A DNA stretch of 64,000 bases from Hippea sp. KM1 (GCF_000526195.1 NZ_JAFP01000001.1:62001-126000); one strand, 5' to 3'; positions 52,877 through 61,461 are shown, numbered from the stretch's first letter. Notes: generated by a model from the sequence alone, not told the origin. A program made the numbers and translations.

Positions 52877-53653
52877 TTAATTTTCTTTTAATTTTACCAT
52901 TATATTAAGAATTCTACAGACTAGTTCCTCACTGTTCGTTTTATCCTTTAAACTGCCTATTATCGGTGGTGATACTAAATTGTTTTTCCCCATGGTTAAT
53001 AAAACCCTTTGAATAACAGGATTTTTAGATACTTCATAAGATAAATTTTTCCTATTGTAATCCTTTATTTCTTTTATTAACAAATCCTCATGCGTACCAA
53101 TGAGTAAAACTTTCTTGCCTTTTACTTTATCTTCAATAAAATCCATATCTCCATCAATGTTTTGAGTGTATTCTTTGTAATTTTTGTATACTTTATATAC
53201 ATCGAACAAGTAAAACAAGTAATCATATTTGAGAGAACTTAAAGCTTCATAGGTTTTATCCGATACAGATAAATCACCATCAACATAAGCGGTTCCTGGT
53301 GTGTCAATAAATTCTTTTATTCGAAAATTTAATTCTTTTAGTTTTAACACATTTTTATTTGGTTTATATCCTTCTATTATCCGAGTTTTTTCATGTGCAT
53401 TATAAGTAATTTCTCCAGTGGCTAAAAATCTAGCCAAAGTTGTTTTTCCGCTTTCGCTGGGTCCATATATCAAGATACTTTCCTTTTTGAGTAATTTTTC
53501 AATTTCATTTGAGAGAGCAAAAGGAAACAATGCATACTCAAGTAACTTAAGTGGATCGTTGACTATACTTTTATAAAGCTCCCTGAGCACAAAATATATA
53601 TCATCAATCAACCCTTCTATCCATTCTTCCAAGGTATTCCCAAACCATCCCAT
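52877..53653 (-). CDS. P-loop GTPase-like protein, 258 aa
   Basis: The first gene of the long minus-strand operon. An N-terminal amphipathic helix region (1-55, EEWIEGLIDDIYFVLREL) may associate with membrane. The G domain has G1 YGPSESGKTT (64-72), a G3 motif DTPG (117-120) and a G4-like THED (187-190) in place of NKxD/TKxD. The spacing is right for a TRAFAC-class GTPase; the G4 variant weakens base specificity prediction. It belongs to no family I can name. GGGGAGG precedes the ATG and a strong promoter lies about 60 bp upstream. Confidence 0.75.
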   Translation of the reverse strand: MGWFGNTLEEWIEGLIDDIYFVLRELYKSIVNDPLKLLEYALFPFALSNEIEKLLKKESILIYGPSESGKTTLARFLATGEITYNAHEKTRIIEGYKPNKNVLKLKELNFRIKEFIDTPGTAYVDGDLSVSDKTYEALSSLKYDYLFYLFDVYKVYKNYKEYTQNIDGDMDFIEDKVKGKKVLLIGTHEDLLIKEIKDYNRKNLSYEVSKNPVIQRVLLTMGKNNLVSPPIIGSLKDKTNSEELVCRILNIMVKLKEN

Positions 53654-53710
53654 TCTAAACCTCCCCTAACGATTTCTCAATTAATTGCCTTCACAACTTA
53701 TTTTCCCCAA

Positions 53711-53738
53711 ATAATACAAATTTAATGATCTATGTCAA
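53711..53738 (-). promoter_or_regulatory. predicted strong promoter of the GTPase/J-domain/AAA operon
   Basis: A consensus -35 TTGACA (53733-53738) and -10 TATTAT (53711-53716) are spaced 16 bp apart on the minus strand. The expected leader is about 50 nt with GGGGAGG before the ATG. The hicBA promoter has exactly the same hexamers and spacing. Confidence 0.65.
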
Positions 53739-53957
53739 GCAGAAAAGCTAACCATAATATAATTTGTTAAATATATAATAATATATATAGCAGCAAGAAA
53801 ATTGATTGCTAATAATATTAAAAACGGTCAAAAAATGGCATTTTGTTCTAAAACACCCCCCTTTTTGCACCTTGCAGGTGGGAAAAATCGTTTTTGCTTG
53901 ATATATATTCGATACTTGTTGACGATATAATAAATTTATAGGTTTTAGGGTTGTATT
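53739..53957. other. intergenic DNA upstream of the operon promoter
   Basis: This AT-rich stretch holds only the hairpin repeat copy 2 (53855-53888) and tracts of alternating A and T around 53760-53810 that could act as an up-element for the operon promoter. A reverse-strand reading of the region gives no gene. Confidence 0.5.
53855..53888. repeat. dispersed hairpin repeat, copy 2
   Basis: ACCCCCC and T-run, GCACCT-TGC-AGGTGGG, then an A-run. It stands between the end of hicA and the promoter of the long operon. See the findings for the family description. Confidence 0.7.
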
Positions 53958-54182
53958 TTAAAGTAAGTTTTTAAACTCTTCTACAGTTAGGCCTGTTTCT
54001 TTTATTATTTTTCTCAGTGTTCCTTTTGCTATCTCACTATGGTCTGGAACAACAATACGCCTGTGAGGATAAGCTATCTGACGCAAAACCATATGGCTGC
54101 CCTTTTGTCTGTCCTTTACATATCCAATTTTTGATAAGGCTGCCGCAAGTTCACGCCCTGATATCCTTGGAAGATTACTCAT
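53958..54182 (-). CDS. hicA: HicA-type mRNA interferase toxin
   Basis: A 74-residue double-stranded RNA-binding fold toxin that cleaves mRNA independently of the ribosome. The motif KGSHMVLRQ with its active-site histidine is present, as are SGRELAAALSKIGYV at the start and HSEIAKGTLRKIIKETGL. It overlaps hicB by 4 bp (ATGA), in the antitoxin-first order. The lysine before GSH is also conserved. Its toxicity is held in check by HicB. Confidence 0.92.
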   Translation of the reverse strand: MSNLPRISGRELAAALSKIGYVKDRQKGSHMVLRQIAYPHRRIVVPDHSEIAKGTLRKIIKETGLTVEEFKNLL

Positions 54183-54391
54183 CCTGCAACTTCTACGACT
54201 TCTTCGTCTATTGATGGAGGGATGGGTTCATTATGTTCTTTAAGACTCTCAAGATAAACATCAATTGCCTCTTTGATGTTTGTCAAGGCTTCCTGTCTCG
54301 TTTTTCCCTGAGAGATACAGCCAGGAAGAGATGGAACTTCAGCTATAAACATTCCATCTTCATCTTGTTCTATGATAACTCTGTATTTCAT
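54179..54391 (-). CDS. hicB: HicB-type antitoxin
   Basis: A 70-residue partial RNase-H-fold antitoxin: MKYRVIIEQDEDGMFIAEVP, then SLPGCISQGKTRQEALTNIK and EAIDVYLESLKEHNEPIP. It lacks the C-terminal DNA-binding domain of longer HicBs, so autoregulation may need complex formation or another factor. CGGAGG precedes the ATG. It is transcribed first from a consensus promoter. Confidence 0.92.
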   Translation of the reverse strand: MKYRVIIEQDEDGMFIAEVPSLPGCISQGKTRQEALTNIKEAIDVYLESLKEHNEPIPPSIDEEVVEVAG

Positions 54392-54418
54392 TTTGACCTC
54401 CGAAACCTATTTTCTTAG

Positions 54419-54446
54419 ATAATACTATAGTTGTCTTTTATGTCAA
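54419..54446 (-). promoter_or_regulatory. predicted hicBA promoter
   Basis: TTGACA (54441-54446) and TATTAT (54419-54424) with a 16-bp spacer on the minus strand, about 25 bp before the hicB start. Confidence 0.62.
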
Positions 54447-54462
54447 TTTTTTATCCTACCTT

Positions 54463-54497
54463 CCCCCTTTTTTTGCACCTCTTAGGTGGGAAAAATC
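54463..54497. repeat. dispersed hairpin repeat, copy 3
   Basis: CCCCC and T-run, GCACCT-CTT-AGGTGGG, then an A-run followed by TCGG. It sits directly after the stop of the TumA-like gene and before the hicBA promoter. Confidence 0.7.
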
Positions 54498-54503
54498 GGA
54501 ATA

Positions 54504-54893
54504 TCAGGCTATCTTCTCATCCAAATCTATCTCAATCATTATTCTATCGTATTCTATGACGGGCTTTGTTCTTTCTTTGTCTGTCTTGCTTTTCTTTAAC
54601 TCTAAAAGCCCGAGTTCAGAAAGGAGCTTCACATCCTCATTGACATTTTTCAAATCCCTGTTCACTATCTTTGAGAGCTCGTATATCGATTTTGGTTTGT
54701 GCTTGGCTATTGCTTTAAGGAGTTCAATCCTTTTGGTTGTTAAGACGCTCCTTAAAGCATTTAAACTTTCAAAATACAAAGCCTCTTTTCTCTCTACTTC
54801 TTCACCTTTTTCTATTTTCTTCCAGTAATCCTTGAACTCATTTAAGCTGTCTTCAGTTGATTTTATCCCTATTTTTATGTTCTTTACTCTCAT
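54504..54893 (-). CDS. winged-HTH regulator, TumA/HVO_A0114-like antitoxin
   Basis: A 129-residue DNA-binding protein. An N-terminal region (about 15-45, DSLNEFKDYWKKIEKGEEV) is followed by a winged helix (about 50-105): TTKRIELLKAIAKHKPKSIY, ELSKIVNRDLKNVNEDVKLL, SELGLLEL. This is the HVO_A0114 pattern (K-R-x-x-L-L...S-I-x-x-L-A) of antitoxins paired with TumE toxins (DUF6516). The ATG overlaps the stop of the upstream TumE-like frame (ATGA). The TA pairing is inferred from order and fold; the antitoxin is intact, the toxin is not. Confidence 0.75.
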   Translation of the reverse strand: MRVKNIKIGIKSTEDSLNEFKDYWKKIEKGEEVERKEALYFESLNALRSVLTTKRIELLKAIAKHKPKSIYELSKIVNRDLKNVNEDVKLLSELGLLELKKSKTDKERTKPVIEYDRIMIEIDLDEKIA

Positions 54894-55130
54894 AACTCAC
54901 CTCTTTTGTGTTTTTTTATATCGTTGAGAAAATCCCTGATGAGTTTATCCACACTTTCAAATTTATACTTGATTTCCTTCTCGAAATAGTGCTTATGGTC
55001 GCCCTTCTTTTCATAGTTGTCATATCCGACAACCCTTTTGCCGTTTTCTATGTAAACGAGAGAATATTTAATTCCGTAAGGTTCTGTTTTTGTCGATAGT
55101 TTTTGTTCTTAATAAGGTTTCAGCTTTCAT
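54890..55130 (-). pseudogene. TumE-like (DUF6516) toxin gene, frameshifted
   Basis: Reading from the ATG at 55130 gives KAETLLRTKTIDKNRT and then a stop. In the neighbouring frame the sequence continues as TKTEPYGIKYSLVYIENGKR, then VVGYDNYEKKGDHKHYF, ending KKHKRGEL* exactly at the ATGA overlap with the regulator. DYDN, KGDHKHY and the final F-x-x-V-x-x-L-I-x-D-F segment match DUF6516/TumE proteins. The total of 241 bp is one base too many for a single frame, so one extra base lies among the A-runs near 55085-55115. It could be a real inactivation or a sequencing error. Confidence 0.7.
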
Positions 55131-55214
55131 ATTAGGTATTCTATACCATATACTCTAAAAGTCAAGCGCACTTGAATAAATAGGTGAAAGAATTAGCATC
55201 TTAGGGCAAGGCTT

Positions 55215-55237
55215 GCCAGCCCTTCTGAAGGGCTGGC
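55215..55237. terminator. strong hairpin downstream of the chemoreceptor gene
   Basis: GCCAGCCCTT, a CTG loop, then AAGGGCTGGC: a perfect 10-bp GC-rich stem 10 bp after the MCP stop codon. No T-run follows on either strand, so it may be a processing or transcription-stalling element rather than a classical intrinsic terminator. Confidence 0.6.
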
Positions 55238-55246
55238 AGAAGTGGA

Positions 55247-57511
55247 TTAGACTTTAAATCTGTTTATGAGTTTTCCTACATTATCCGCTATGGCGTTTAA
55301 TTCATCTGCGGCTTTTGAGACATTTTCTATAACCTTGGTATTCTCCTCTGTGGCCTTTTTTATCTCTTGCATCTGCATGTTTATCTCAGCCACGGTGGAA
55401 GAGAGTTCCTCTGTTGCTGCGGAGGTAGAGTTTACTTCATTTATGACATCGTTTGTTTTCGATACAACATTTTCTATAGTATCCTTATCCGTTTTTGCTC
55501 TCTCACTTTCCTCCAATATCACGCTGGCTGTCTTTTCTGTTTTTTCCACTGCCTCGGTTGTGTATTTTTGCATTTTATTAATAGTGCCTTTTATCTCCTC
55601 GGTTGCCCTCTGGGTTCTCTCTGCTAACTTTCTAACCTCATCGGCAACAACGGCAAAGCCCCGTCCTGCCTCACCAGCCCTTGCCGCTTCAATGGCAGCA
55701 TTCAGCGCAAGCAGGTTGGTCTGGTCTGCTATTTCGTTAATTACATTAACGATTTGCCCTATTTCCTTGGAAGCCTCTCCAACCGTATTTATTTGCTCTA
55801 TTGCATCCTTTGCAAGTTGTGCGTTTTCTTGCATTCTTTTAACCCTATCTTCTATGTCTTGCAGTAATTTTTCATTAATCTCGCTTACATCCGTTGCCAG
55901 TATATTGATATTCTCAGAAGATCTTGCAACGCCATCTATAGCTTGAGCCACGCTTTCTATAGCCGTTGCTACTTCCTGGGTGTTATTGTTTACCTGCTGG
56001 GAGGCAGCAGACATTTCGGCTGATGCAGAGGATAGGTTGTGCGATTCAGACTCTAAAAGTTTTGTCTTGTCTTTTATTTCTTTGATCATGTGCTGTGTTT
56101 TTTCTATGAATTTGTTAAACCATGCAGCAAGCCTGCCAAACTCATCATCTGTGTTTATGTCTATTCGTCTGGTTAGATCTCCTTCGCCTTGCACCAGGTC
56201 TTTTACGGCATCTTCAAATTTTTCTAACCTTAACACAATCATCTTCTTAACAAAAACCAATGAGGCAACTATGAATACAATTGCTATCAATATTGCTATA
56301 AATACGGTTGACATTAATGTTTTCTTGACATCTGCCAATGCCTCTGATTTGTCGATTTCTCCTATTATTGCCCATCTTTTATCGTATACCTTTAGGGGCG
56401 CATATACGCTTAAAACGGGGGTGCCCCTGTAATCTTTTATTATCCATCCGCCACTCTTTCCAGCCAGCGCCTGTCTGACAGAAGGCGTATCTATTTTGAA
56501 CACGCCTATTGTGGTTTTTAGTTTTTTAACCAAAGGGTTGTTTATGGTGTTTATGAATCTGCTATCGTTCCTCATTTTTTTATCTGGCCCAACTAAATAA
56601 ACTTCACCGGTTTGGCCAAGACCCACCTCTTTGTAGTGTCCATTGAAACTCATAATTTTGTTAATCTCACCCACGGGGAATTGGAAAGCAAGAACACCTA
56701 TTTTTCTATTGTCTCTAAAGATTGGTGTTGCAATAAAGGCAGCCGGCACATTATAACTTGGCATGTATGGCTTGAAGTCTTCAAAAGCTATTTGACCCTT
56801 GCTTAGATTTAGAGCTTTTTTATATGCCTTTGCCAAACCAGAGTTGGCGTAAGGGCCGTTTATTAAATTTGTTGCAAAATCTTTTTCTTTAAAATCCGTA
56901 TAAACCACATACCCTTTGTTGTCTATCAAAAATATGTCGTATAAACCGAATTTTTCTAAAAGCTTATTGAAGGTTGGATGATACATCCTATGAATGCCGG
57001 AGTAAGTGGATATGTCGTTGCTTGCAATTAGTTTATTTTTTTGCCCAACGGGGTATTTATTCTTGACAATATAGAGGTATTGGGCAATGATGCCCTCCGT
57101 TGATTTTGGGAGATAGTATTCTGTTGGCTTTCTTGGGCTAACGCCAGGAATGTCGTAATTTACCCTATTTAAATAGTATTTGTTGTAATGCTCAATTAAA
57201 GCCTGTTTCGCCTGGTTTATATTTATGGCAACATCTGCAGAGAGGTTGTGAAACGAGTTGCTTAAAAGGGCAACCCCCTCAATGGCTGTCCTGCTTTCAG
57301 CTGTTGAGGTAATTAAGGCCTTGATGTCGTTGAAATACTTATCAAGCCCATCTTTCTTGGCGGCTACAACGGATTGCAGCTGGTCGAATCTGGCACTGGA
57401 TAGCGAATTGGAGAACTTAACTTGTGTAAAGGCAACTATAAGTGCGCTGACAAAAATCAAAGAAAGCACAGCCAGCAGAGAAATCTTTGCTCCAACGCTT
57501 TTTAGATTCAT
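55247..57511 (-). CDS. methyl-accepting chemotaxis protein with dCache-like sensor
   Basis: A 754-residue chemoreceptor. Transmembrane segment 1 is residues 8-30, then a periplasmic sensor of about 345 residues with a double-Cache pattern ([16 protein letters not shown]-type and [13 protein letters not shown]-type segments, [16 protein letters not shown]). Transmembrane segment 2 is about 384-408, followed by HAMP (about 409-460, [20 protein letters not shown]). The signalling domain contains the hairpin tip [19 protein letters not shown]. Methylation helices flank it. The [13 protein letters not shown] segment is typical of dCache_1. A pole-located sensor is expected; the ligand is unknown. 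AAGGAGGAG precedes the ATG. Confidence 0.92.
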   Translation of the reverse strand: MNLKSVGAKISLLAVLSLIFVSALIVAFTQVKFSNSLSSARFDQLQSVVAAKKDGLDKYFNDIKALITSTAESRTAIEGVALLSNSFHNLSADVAININQAKQALIEHYNKYYLNRVNYDIPGVSPRKPTEYYLPKSTEGIIAQYLYIVKNKYPVGQKNKLIASNDISTYSGIHRMYHPTFNKLLEKFGLYDIFLIDNKGYVVYTDFKEKDFATNLINGPYANSGLAKAYKKALNLSKGQIAFEDFKPYMPSYNVPAAFIATPIFRDNRKIGVLAFQFPVGEINKIMSFNGHYKEVGLGQTGEVYLVGPDKKMRNDSRFINTINNPLVKKLKTTIGVFKIDTPSVRQALAGKSGGWIIKDYRGTPVLSVYAPLKVYDKRWAIIGEIDKSEALADVKKTLMSTVFIAILIAIVFIVASLVFVKKMIVLRLEKFEDAVKDLVQGEGDLTRRIDINTDDEFGRLAAWFNKFIEKTQHMIKEIKDKTKLLESESHNLSSASAEMSAASQQVNNNTQEVATAIESVAQAIDGVARSSENINILATDVSEINEKLLQDIEDRVKRMQENAQLAKDAIEQINTVGEASKEIGQIVNVINEIADQTNLLALNAAIEAARAGEAGRGFAVVADEVRKLAERTQRATEEIKGTINKMQKYTTEAVEKTEKTASVILEESERAKTDKDTIENVVSKTNDVINEVNSTSAATEELSSTVAEINMQMQEIKKATEENTKVIENVSKAADELNAIADNVGKLINRFKV

Positions 57512-57834
57512 CTCCTAACTCCTCCTTGCTTTTACTTTTTACTAAACAACCTCGTCCTTTACAAGCTTTCCTGAGAAAGACTTGTAAAATATTAAGTGTA
57601 ATCGTAAACTATAATATAGAAGAATTCAAGTTAAATTTTAAATATATTTTCAAAAGTAAAATTAATTTTTATATCTGATGTTTAATATATCTCATGTCAG
57701 TGCTCCACCAATACCCCTTTTCTTGCACCTCGTAGGTGGAAAAAAGGTAATAATTATGTTTGGCGTTATGCTTATTTTCTTGTTATTTTGTTAATTATTT
57801 CATTAGTGCTTTGATGTTTTCGAGTGTTGTTTTG
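57512..57834. other. intergenic DNA with a leader inverted repeat and a hairpin repeat
   Basis: No gene is seen. An inverted repeat (57559-57587) reads TTACAAGCTTTC, CTGA, GAAAGACTTGTAA, with arms complementary except one bulge, about 50 bp before the MCP start; it may be a leader hairpin or an operator. Copy 4 of the hairpin repeat is at 57713-57747. I could not find a convincing promoter for the MCP gene, either sigma70 or sigma28. Confidence 0.5.
57713..57747. repeat. dispersed hairpin repeat, copy 4
   Basis: ACCCC and T-rich run, GCACCT-CGT-AGGTGG, then an A-run and GG. It lies 88 bp before the IS256-family element. Confidence 0.7.
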
Positions 57835-59091
57835 GTAGTGTAAAATTACTTGTGTCACCCTTTGAAGGGAGAGGGGTTATATGTTATAACCCCTCTTTGA
57901 CACTAACCCTTCAAAGGAGGAAAAACACATGTATGATTTGATTTTTACACAATTGAAGGAAGAATTCAAGTCAATGATTGAAAGGATCATGAAAGAGGAA
58001 AGAGACAGGTATCTGGAAGAGAACAAATCAACAAGGGCAAATGGATATTACACAAGGTCACCAAAAACAATATTAGGTCAGATGGAGCTTTCCATCCCCA
58101 GAACAAGGGACGGCAAGTTCAAAAGCGATGTATTGCCTGAGAGAAAGAGGGTGATGTTTCTCCTTGATGACATAATAAGGGCAATGTTCGTGTCTGGAGT
58201 CTCATCAAGGAAGGCAGGCAAGGTTTTAGAAAATCTCATTGGATGTTCCATATCATCCCAGTTTGCAAGCTATATTTCCGACATACCAAAAGAGGTCATA
58301 GAGGAGTTCAAAAACAGAAGGTTGGATGATGAGTATCCAGTCCTATACATAGATGCAACATACCTGCCTCTGAAGAGGGACAGTGTAGAAAAAGAGGCAG
58401 TTTATGCTGTTCTGGGATTGAGATACGACGGCAGAAGAAACATACTTGCATACTTCCTACCTGGAGGCAATGAGAATACACAGATGTGGAGAGAGATATT
58501 TGAGGACCTAAAATCAAGGGGACTAAAGAATGTCAGAATGATAATCAGCGATGATCTAAAAGGGCTCTCAAGATCAATAGAGGAGGCATTCCCCAAAGCA
58601 AAGCATCAGCTATGCTGGTTTCATCTGAAGAAGAACATAAAAAGCAAGGTGAGAAAGAGACACTGGGATGAGATGCTGAAAGAGCTAAACCAGATAATGG
58701 AGGCTAAGACCCAAGAGGAGGCAGAACTCTTGATGAATGAGTTCATCGACAAATGGAGTAGGCTCTATAAATCCCTAAACAGCCTAAAAAGTAAAGTCAA
58801 GAACTATACACACTTCTCAAACCTCAATGAAAAGATAAAGGTATACTTTTCAACAACAAACTGGATGGAGAGGTGTTTCAAGGAATTAAAGGATTCTTTA
58901 AGAATTAGGGGTTATCTCCATTCTGAGGACAGTGCTGAAAAGTTCCTTTACCTTTTCTTCAAAGATAAGGATGAGAAGTATTCATCAAGAAAGCTCAGAT
59001 ACTCTGAATACCTGATGGAGGCTTTTGGATAGATGGGGAAACTAAGTGAACCAAACAGGAAGAGGGGTGACACAAAAAAGTTGACATTGCC
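57835..59091 (+). mobile_element. intact IS256-family element
   Basis: A 1257-bp element flanked by the perfect 8-bp target duplication GTTGTTTT (57827-57834 and 59092-59099). The terminal inverted repeats start GGTAGTGTAAAATT and GGCAATGTCAACTT and share CTTGTGTCACCC- or TTTGTGTCACCC-type ends, with about 22 of 27 bases matching. It differs in sequence from the IS256-family copy at 27.1 kb, so the two are different elements. Confidence 0.93.
57929..59032 (+). CDS. IS256-family (MULE) transposase
   Basis: A 367-residue transposase with no break. GYYTRSPKTILGQMELSIPRTRDGKF is the IS256 N-terminal pattern, then VLYIDATYLPLKR (first D), MIISDDLKGLSRSIEEAFP (second D), QLCWFHLKKNIKSK, and STTNWMERCFKELKDSLRIRG (E and the C/D insertion motif). 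AAGGAGG lies before the ATG. The element may still be active, given its intact frame, matching ends and exact duplication. Confidence 0.95.
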   Translation: MYDLIFTQLKEEFKSMIERIMKEERDRYLEENKSTRANGYYTRSPKTILGQMELSIPRTRDGKFKSDVLPERKRVMFLLDDIIRAMFVSGVSSRKAGKVLENLIGCSISSQFASYISDIPKEVIEEFKNRRLDDEYPVLYIDATYLPLKRDSVEKEAVYAVLGLRYDGRRNILAYFLPGGNENTQMWREIFEDLKSRGLKNVRMIISDDLKGLSRSIEEAFPKAKHQLCWFHLKKNIKSKVRKRHWDEMLKELNQIMEAKTQEEAELLMNEFIDKWSRLYKSLNSLKSKVKNYTHFSNLNEKIKVYFSTTNWMERCFKELKDSLRIRGYLHSEDSAEKFLYLFFKDKDEKYSSRKLRYSEYLMEAFG

Positions 59092-59109
59092 GTTGTTTTG
59101 GCTCGTTGC

Positions 59110-59136
59110 TTGACAAAAAAACAGTTTTGTTATAAA
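59110..59136 (+). promoter_or_regulatory. predicted promoter for the serine-palmitoyltransferase-like operon
   Basis: TTGACA (59110-59115) and TATAAA (59131-59136) are spaced 15 bp apart, slightly short, about 30 bp before the ATG. It lies just outside the IS256-family target duplication, so the insertion left the promoter of the lipid genes intact but close to the element end. Confidence 0.48.
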
Positions 59137-59167
59137 AAGTTAAATCATTTTGCAAGGGGAGTGAAGA

Positions 59168-60349
59168 ATGGACCTTTTTGATAAATGTTATAACTTTAAG
59201 GAAGCTCAAGAGATTAGACAGCTTGGCCTTTATCCTTACTTTCAGCCCATCTCCTCAGAACAGGATACAGAGGTTATAATAAACGGAAGAAGAATATTAA
59301 TGCTTGGTTCTAATAGCTATCTTGGTCTTACCGTTCATCCCAAGGTTAAAAAAGCCGCAATAGACGCCATAGAGAAATACGGAACGGGCTGTGCAGGCTC
59401 AAGGTTTTTGAACGGAACGCTTGATATACACGAAGAGCTTGAGGAGAGGCTTGCGGCCTTTGTGAATAAGGATGATGCGCTTCTGTTCAGCACGGGCTTT
59501 CAGGCCAATCTTGGTGCAATAGCCGGTCTGGTTGGCAAGGGTGAGTATGTTATCCTGGATAAATCAGACCATGCAAGCATAGTGGACGGCTCAAGGCTTT
59601 CCTATGGAGAGGTGAAAAGGTTTATTCACAACGACATGAACTCCTTAAAGAAGGTGCTGGAATCCATCGATAGGGATGCTGGCAAGCTCATTGTTGTTGA
59701 TGGTGTCTATAGCATGGACGGCGATATAGCCAACCTGCCCGAGATGGTTAAGCTAAAGAAGCAATACAACGCTCGGTTGATGGTTGATGATGCCCACTCC
59801 TTTGGTGTTTTGGGTAAAAATGGGCGAGGCACGGCCAACCACTTCGGTCTTGAGGATGAGGTTGACATCATCATGGGCACTTTCAGCAAATCGTTTGCCT
59901 CGTTGGGTGGTTTTATAGCTGCAGATAAGGAGGTTATAGATTACCTAAGGCACTTTGCAAGGAGCGTTATTTTCTCTGCAAGCATAACGCCTGCATCAAC
60001 AGCTGCTGTTTTAGCGGCTTTGGATATAATGGAAAACGAGCCTGAATTGATAGACAAACTGTGGGCCAATACGGAGAGGATGAGAAAGGGTGTTGTGGAG
60101 ATGGGTTATGACATAGGCACAAGCTGCACGCCCATAATTCCGCTTATTGTGGGCGATAATGAGACCGTGCTGAAGATGAGAAGAATGCTCTTTGACGAGG
60201 GGCTTTTTGTTAACCCGGTCTTATCCCCTGCCGTTCCGCCGAATAAGGCTTTGATTAGATTGAGTCTGATGGCAACGCACACCTTTGAGCAGATAGATTT
60301 TGCTTTGGACAAGCTCAACAAGGTGGGTAAAGTTTTAGGGGTTATATGA
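59168..60349 (+). CDS. alpha-oxoamine synthase, serine palmitoyltransferase-like
   Basis: A PLP-dependent enzyme of the AOS family (SPT, KBL, BioF, HemA types). The 393 residues show [10 protein letters not shown] and [39 protein letters not shown], and the PLP lysine in [12 protein letters not shown]. The YFQPI start and GSRFLNGT loop are seen in serine palmitoyltransferases, which join serine with an acyl thioester to make a long-chain base. KBL and BioF remain possible, since the substrate is not fixed by these motifs. The coupled GNAT gene downstream supports the SPT reading. AGGGGAG precedes the ATG. Confidence 0.8.
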   Translation: MDLFDKCYNFKEAQEIRQLGLYPYFQPISSEQDTEVIINGRRILMLGSNSYLGLTVHPKVKKAAIDAIEKYGTGCAGSRFLNGTLDIHEELEERLAAFVNKDDALLFSTGFQANLGAIAGLVGKGEYVILDKSDHASIVDGSRLSYGEVKRFIHNDMNSLKKVLESIDRDAGKLIVVDGVYSMDGDIANLPEMVKLKKQYNARLMVDDAHSFGVLGKNGRGTANHFGLEDEVDIIMGTFSKSFASLGGFIAADKEVIDYLRHFARSVIFSASITPASTAAVLAALDIMENEPELIDKLWANTERMRKGVVEMGYDIGTSCTPIIPLIVGDNETVLKMRRMLFDEGLFVNPVLSPAVPPNKALIRLSLMATHTFEQIDFALDKLNKVGKVLGVI

Positions 60350-61461
60350 TTAGCGTAACCGAAAGCGAGGATTTAGAGCTATTTCTGGATTTTCCCGCTA
60401 AAATCATCTATAAAGGAGACCCATTTTATGTTCAGCAGCTTTTGAATGAGGAGAAAAAACTCTTAAACGAAAAAGACAACCCCTTCTATAAAAACGCAAA
60501 GAGGAAGTTGTTTATAGCATACAAAGACAAAAAACCAGCAGGAAGGATTGCTGCCATCGTAAACCATAGACACAACAAGACGCACAACGATAAGGTGGGT
60601 TTTTTTGGCTTTTTTGAATCGATTGATGATTTAGGTGTTGCTAAGGGTTTGTTTGAGGCTGCCGAGGATTACCTATCAAAAGAGGGCTTGAATCGTATAA
60701 GGGGGCCTGTAAGCCCATCCATGAACGATGTTAGCGGGTTGTTGATTGGTGGTTTTTTTGCCCCGCCGGTTTTTATGATGCCGTATAACAAGGCCTATTA
60801 CAGCGATTTAATTGAAAAGAGCGGCTTTAAGAAGGTAAAGGATCTGTTTGCCTTCTACCTTTCTGTGAGCAACGAGCCCAAGGAGAAGCTAAAAAGGCTT
60901 GCTCTGTATGCCAAGGAGAAGTTTTCTATACAGTTGAGATATTTTTCTAAGAAAAACTTTGAAAACGACCTTAAGGTTATACACAGGCTTTATTGTGAGG
61001 CGTGGAAGGATAACTGGGGTTTTGTGCCGCCCACATTTGAGGAGTTTTATTACGGCACCAAGGATTTTAAGAGTATGGTGCCTGAGGAGTTAATAATCAT
61101 AGCCCAGAAGGACGGGCAGCCGTGCGGATTTTCTGCCATTATACCGGATTTTAATCAGGCCCTTAAGGGTATGGGCGGCAGGATTACGCCGTTTAACGCC
61201 TTAAAGCTGCTCTATAGGATGAAAAGGATAGACAATTACAGGCTCATAACCTTAGGCGTGCTGCCTGAATGCAGGAAGCTTGGCGTTGACCTTCTGTTGT
61301 ATGTTAAAAGCTTTGAGGTGGTAAAAAGAAGAGGTGGTAAGGGAGGAGAGCTCTCCTGGACGCTTGAGGACAACGATGCTATAAACAAGCCCATTCTAAA
61401 GATGGGTGCTGAGCATTACAAGACCTATCGCATATACGAAAAGGGTATAACCCCGCACTGA
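60346..61461 (+). CDS. GNAT-superfamily protein, possible bacterial ceramide synthase
   Basis: A 371-residue protein with GNAT-like features: [60 protein letters not shown], then [20 protein letters not shown] (GNAT A/B motif) near the C-terminus. The RGP-x-S-x-N-D-x-x-G-L-L-x-x-G-F pattern belongs to the family that includes the acyl-CoA-dependent bacterial ceramide synthase (bCerS), which N-acylates a sphingoid base or its oxo form. Its ATG overlaps the stop of the SPT-like gene (ATGA), so the two are translated together. The ceramide-synthase role is inference; a general N-acyltransferase is the fallback. Confidence 0.7.
   Translation: MISVTESEDLELFLDFPAKIIYKGDPFYVQQLLNEEKKLLNEKDNPFYKNAKRKLFIAYKDKKPAGRIAAIVNHRHNKTHNDKVGFFGFFESIDDLGVAKGLFEAAEDYLSKEGLNRIRGPVSPSMNDVSGLLIGGFFAPPVFMMPYNKAYYSDLIEKSGFKKVKDLFAFYLSVSNEPKEKLKRLALYAKEKFSIQLRYFSKKNFENDLKVIHRLYCEAWKDNWGFVPPTFEEFYYGTKDFKSMVPEELIIIAQKDGQPCGFSAIIPDFNQALKGMGGRITPFNALKLLYRMKRIDNYRLITLGVLPECRKLGVDLLLYVKSFEVVKRRGGKGGELSWTLEDNDAINKPILKMGAEHYKTYRIYEKGITPH

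Noticed and set aside
57512-57720. Sigma28-type promoter for the chemoreceptor
   Set aside because: AT-rich sequence offers partial matches only; none had both hexamers with correct spacing.
53855-57747. Hairpin repeats as intrinsic terminators or a CRISPR array
   Set aside because: T-runs come before the stem and A-runs after it on both strands, unlike a terminator. The copies are hundreds to thousands of bases apart and have no regular spacers, unlike CRISPR.
21470-57834. Prophage
   Set aside because: No capsid, tail, portal, terminase, integrase or lysis genes; HerA and nuclease genes occur without phage structural genes.
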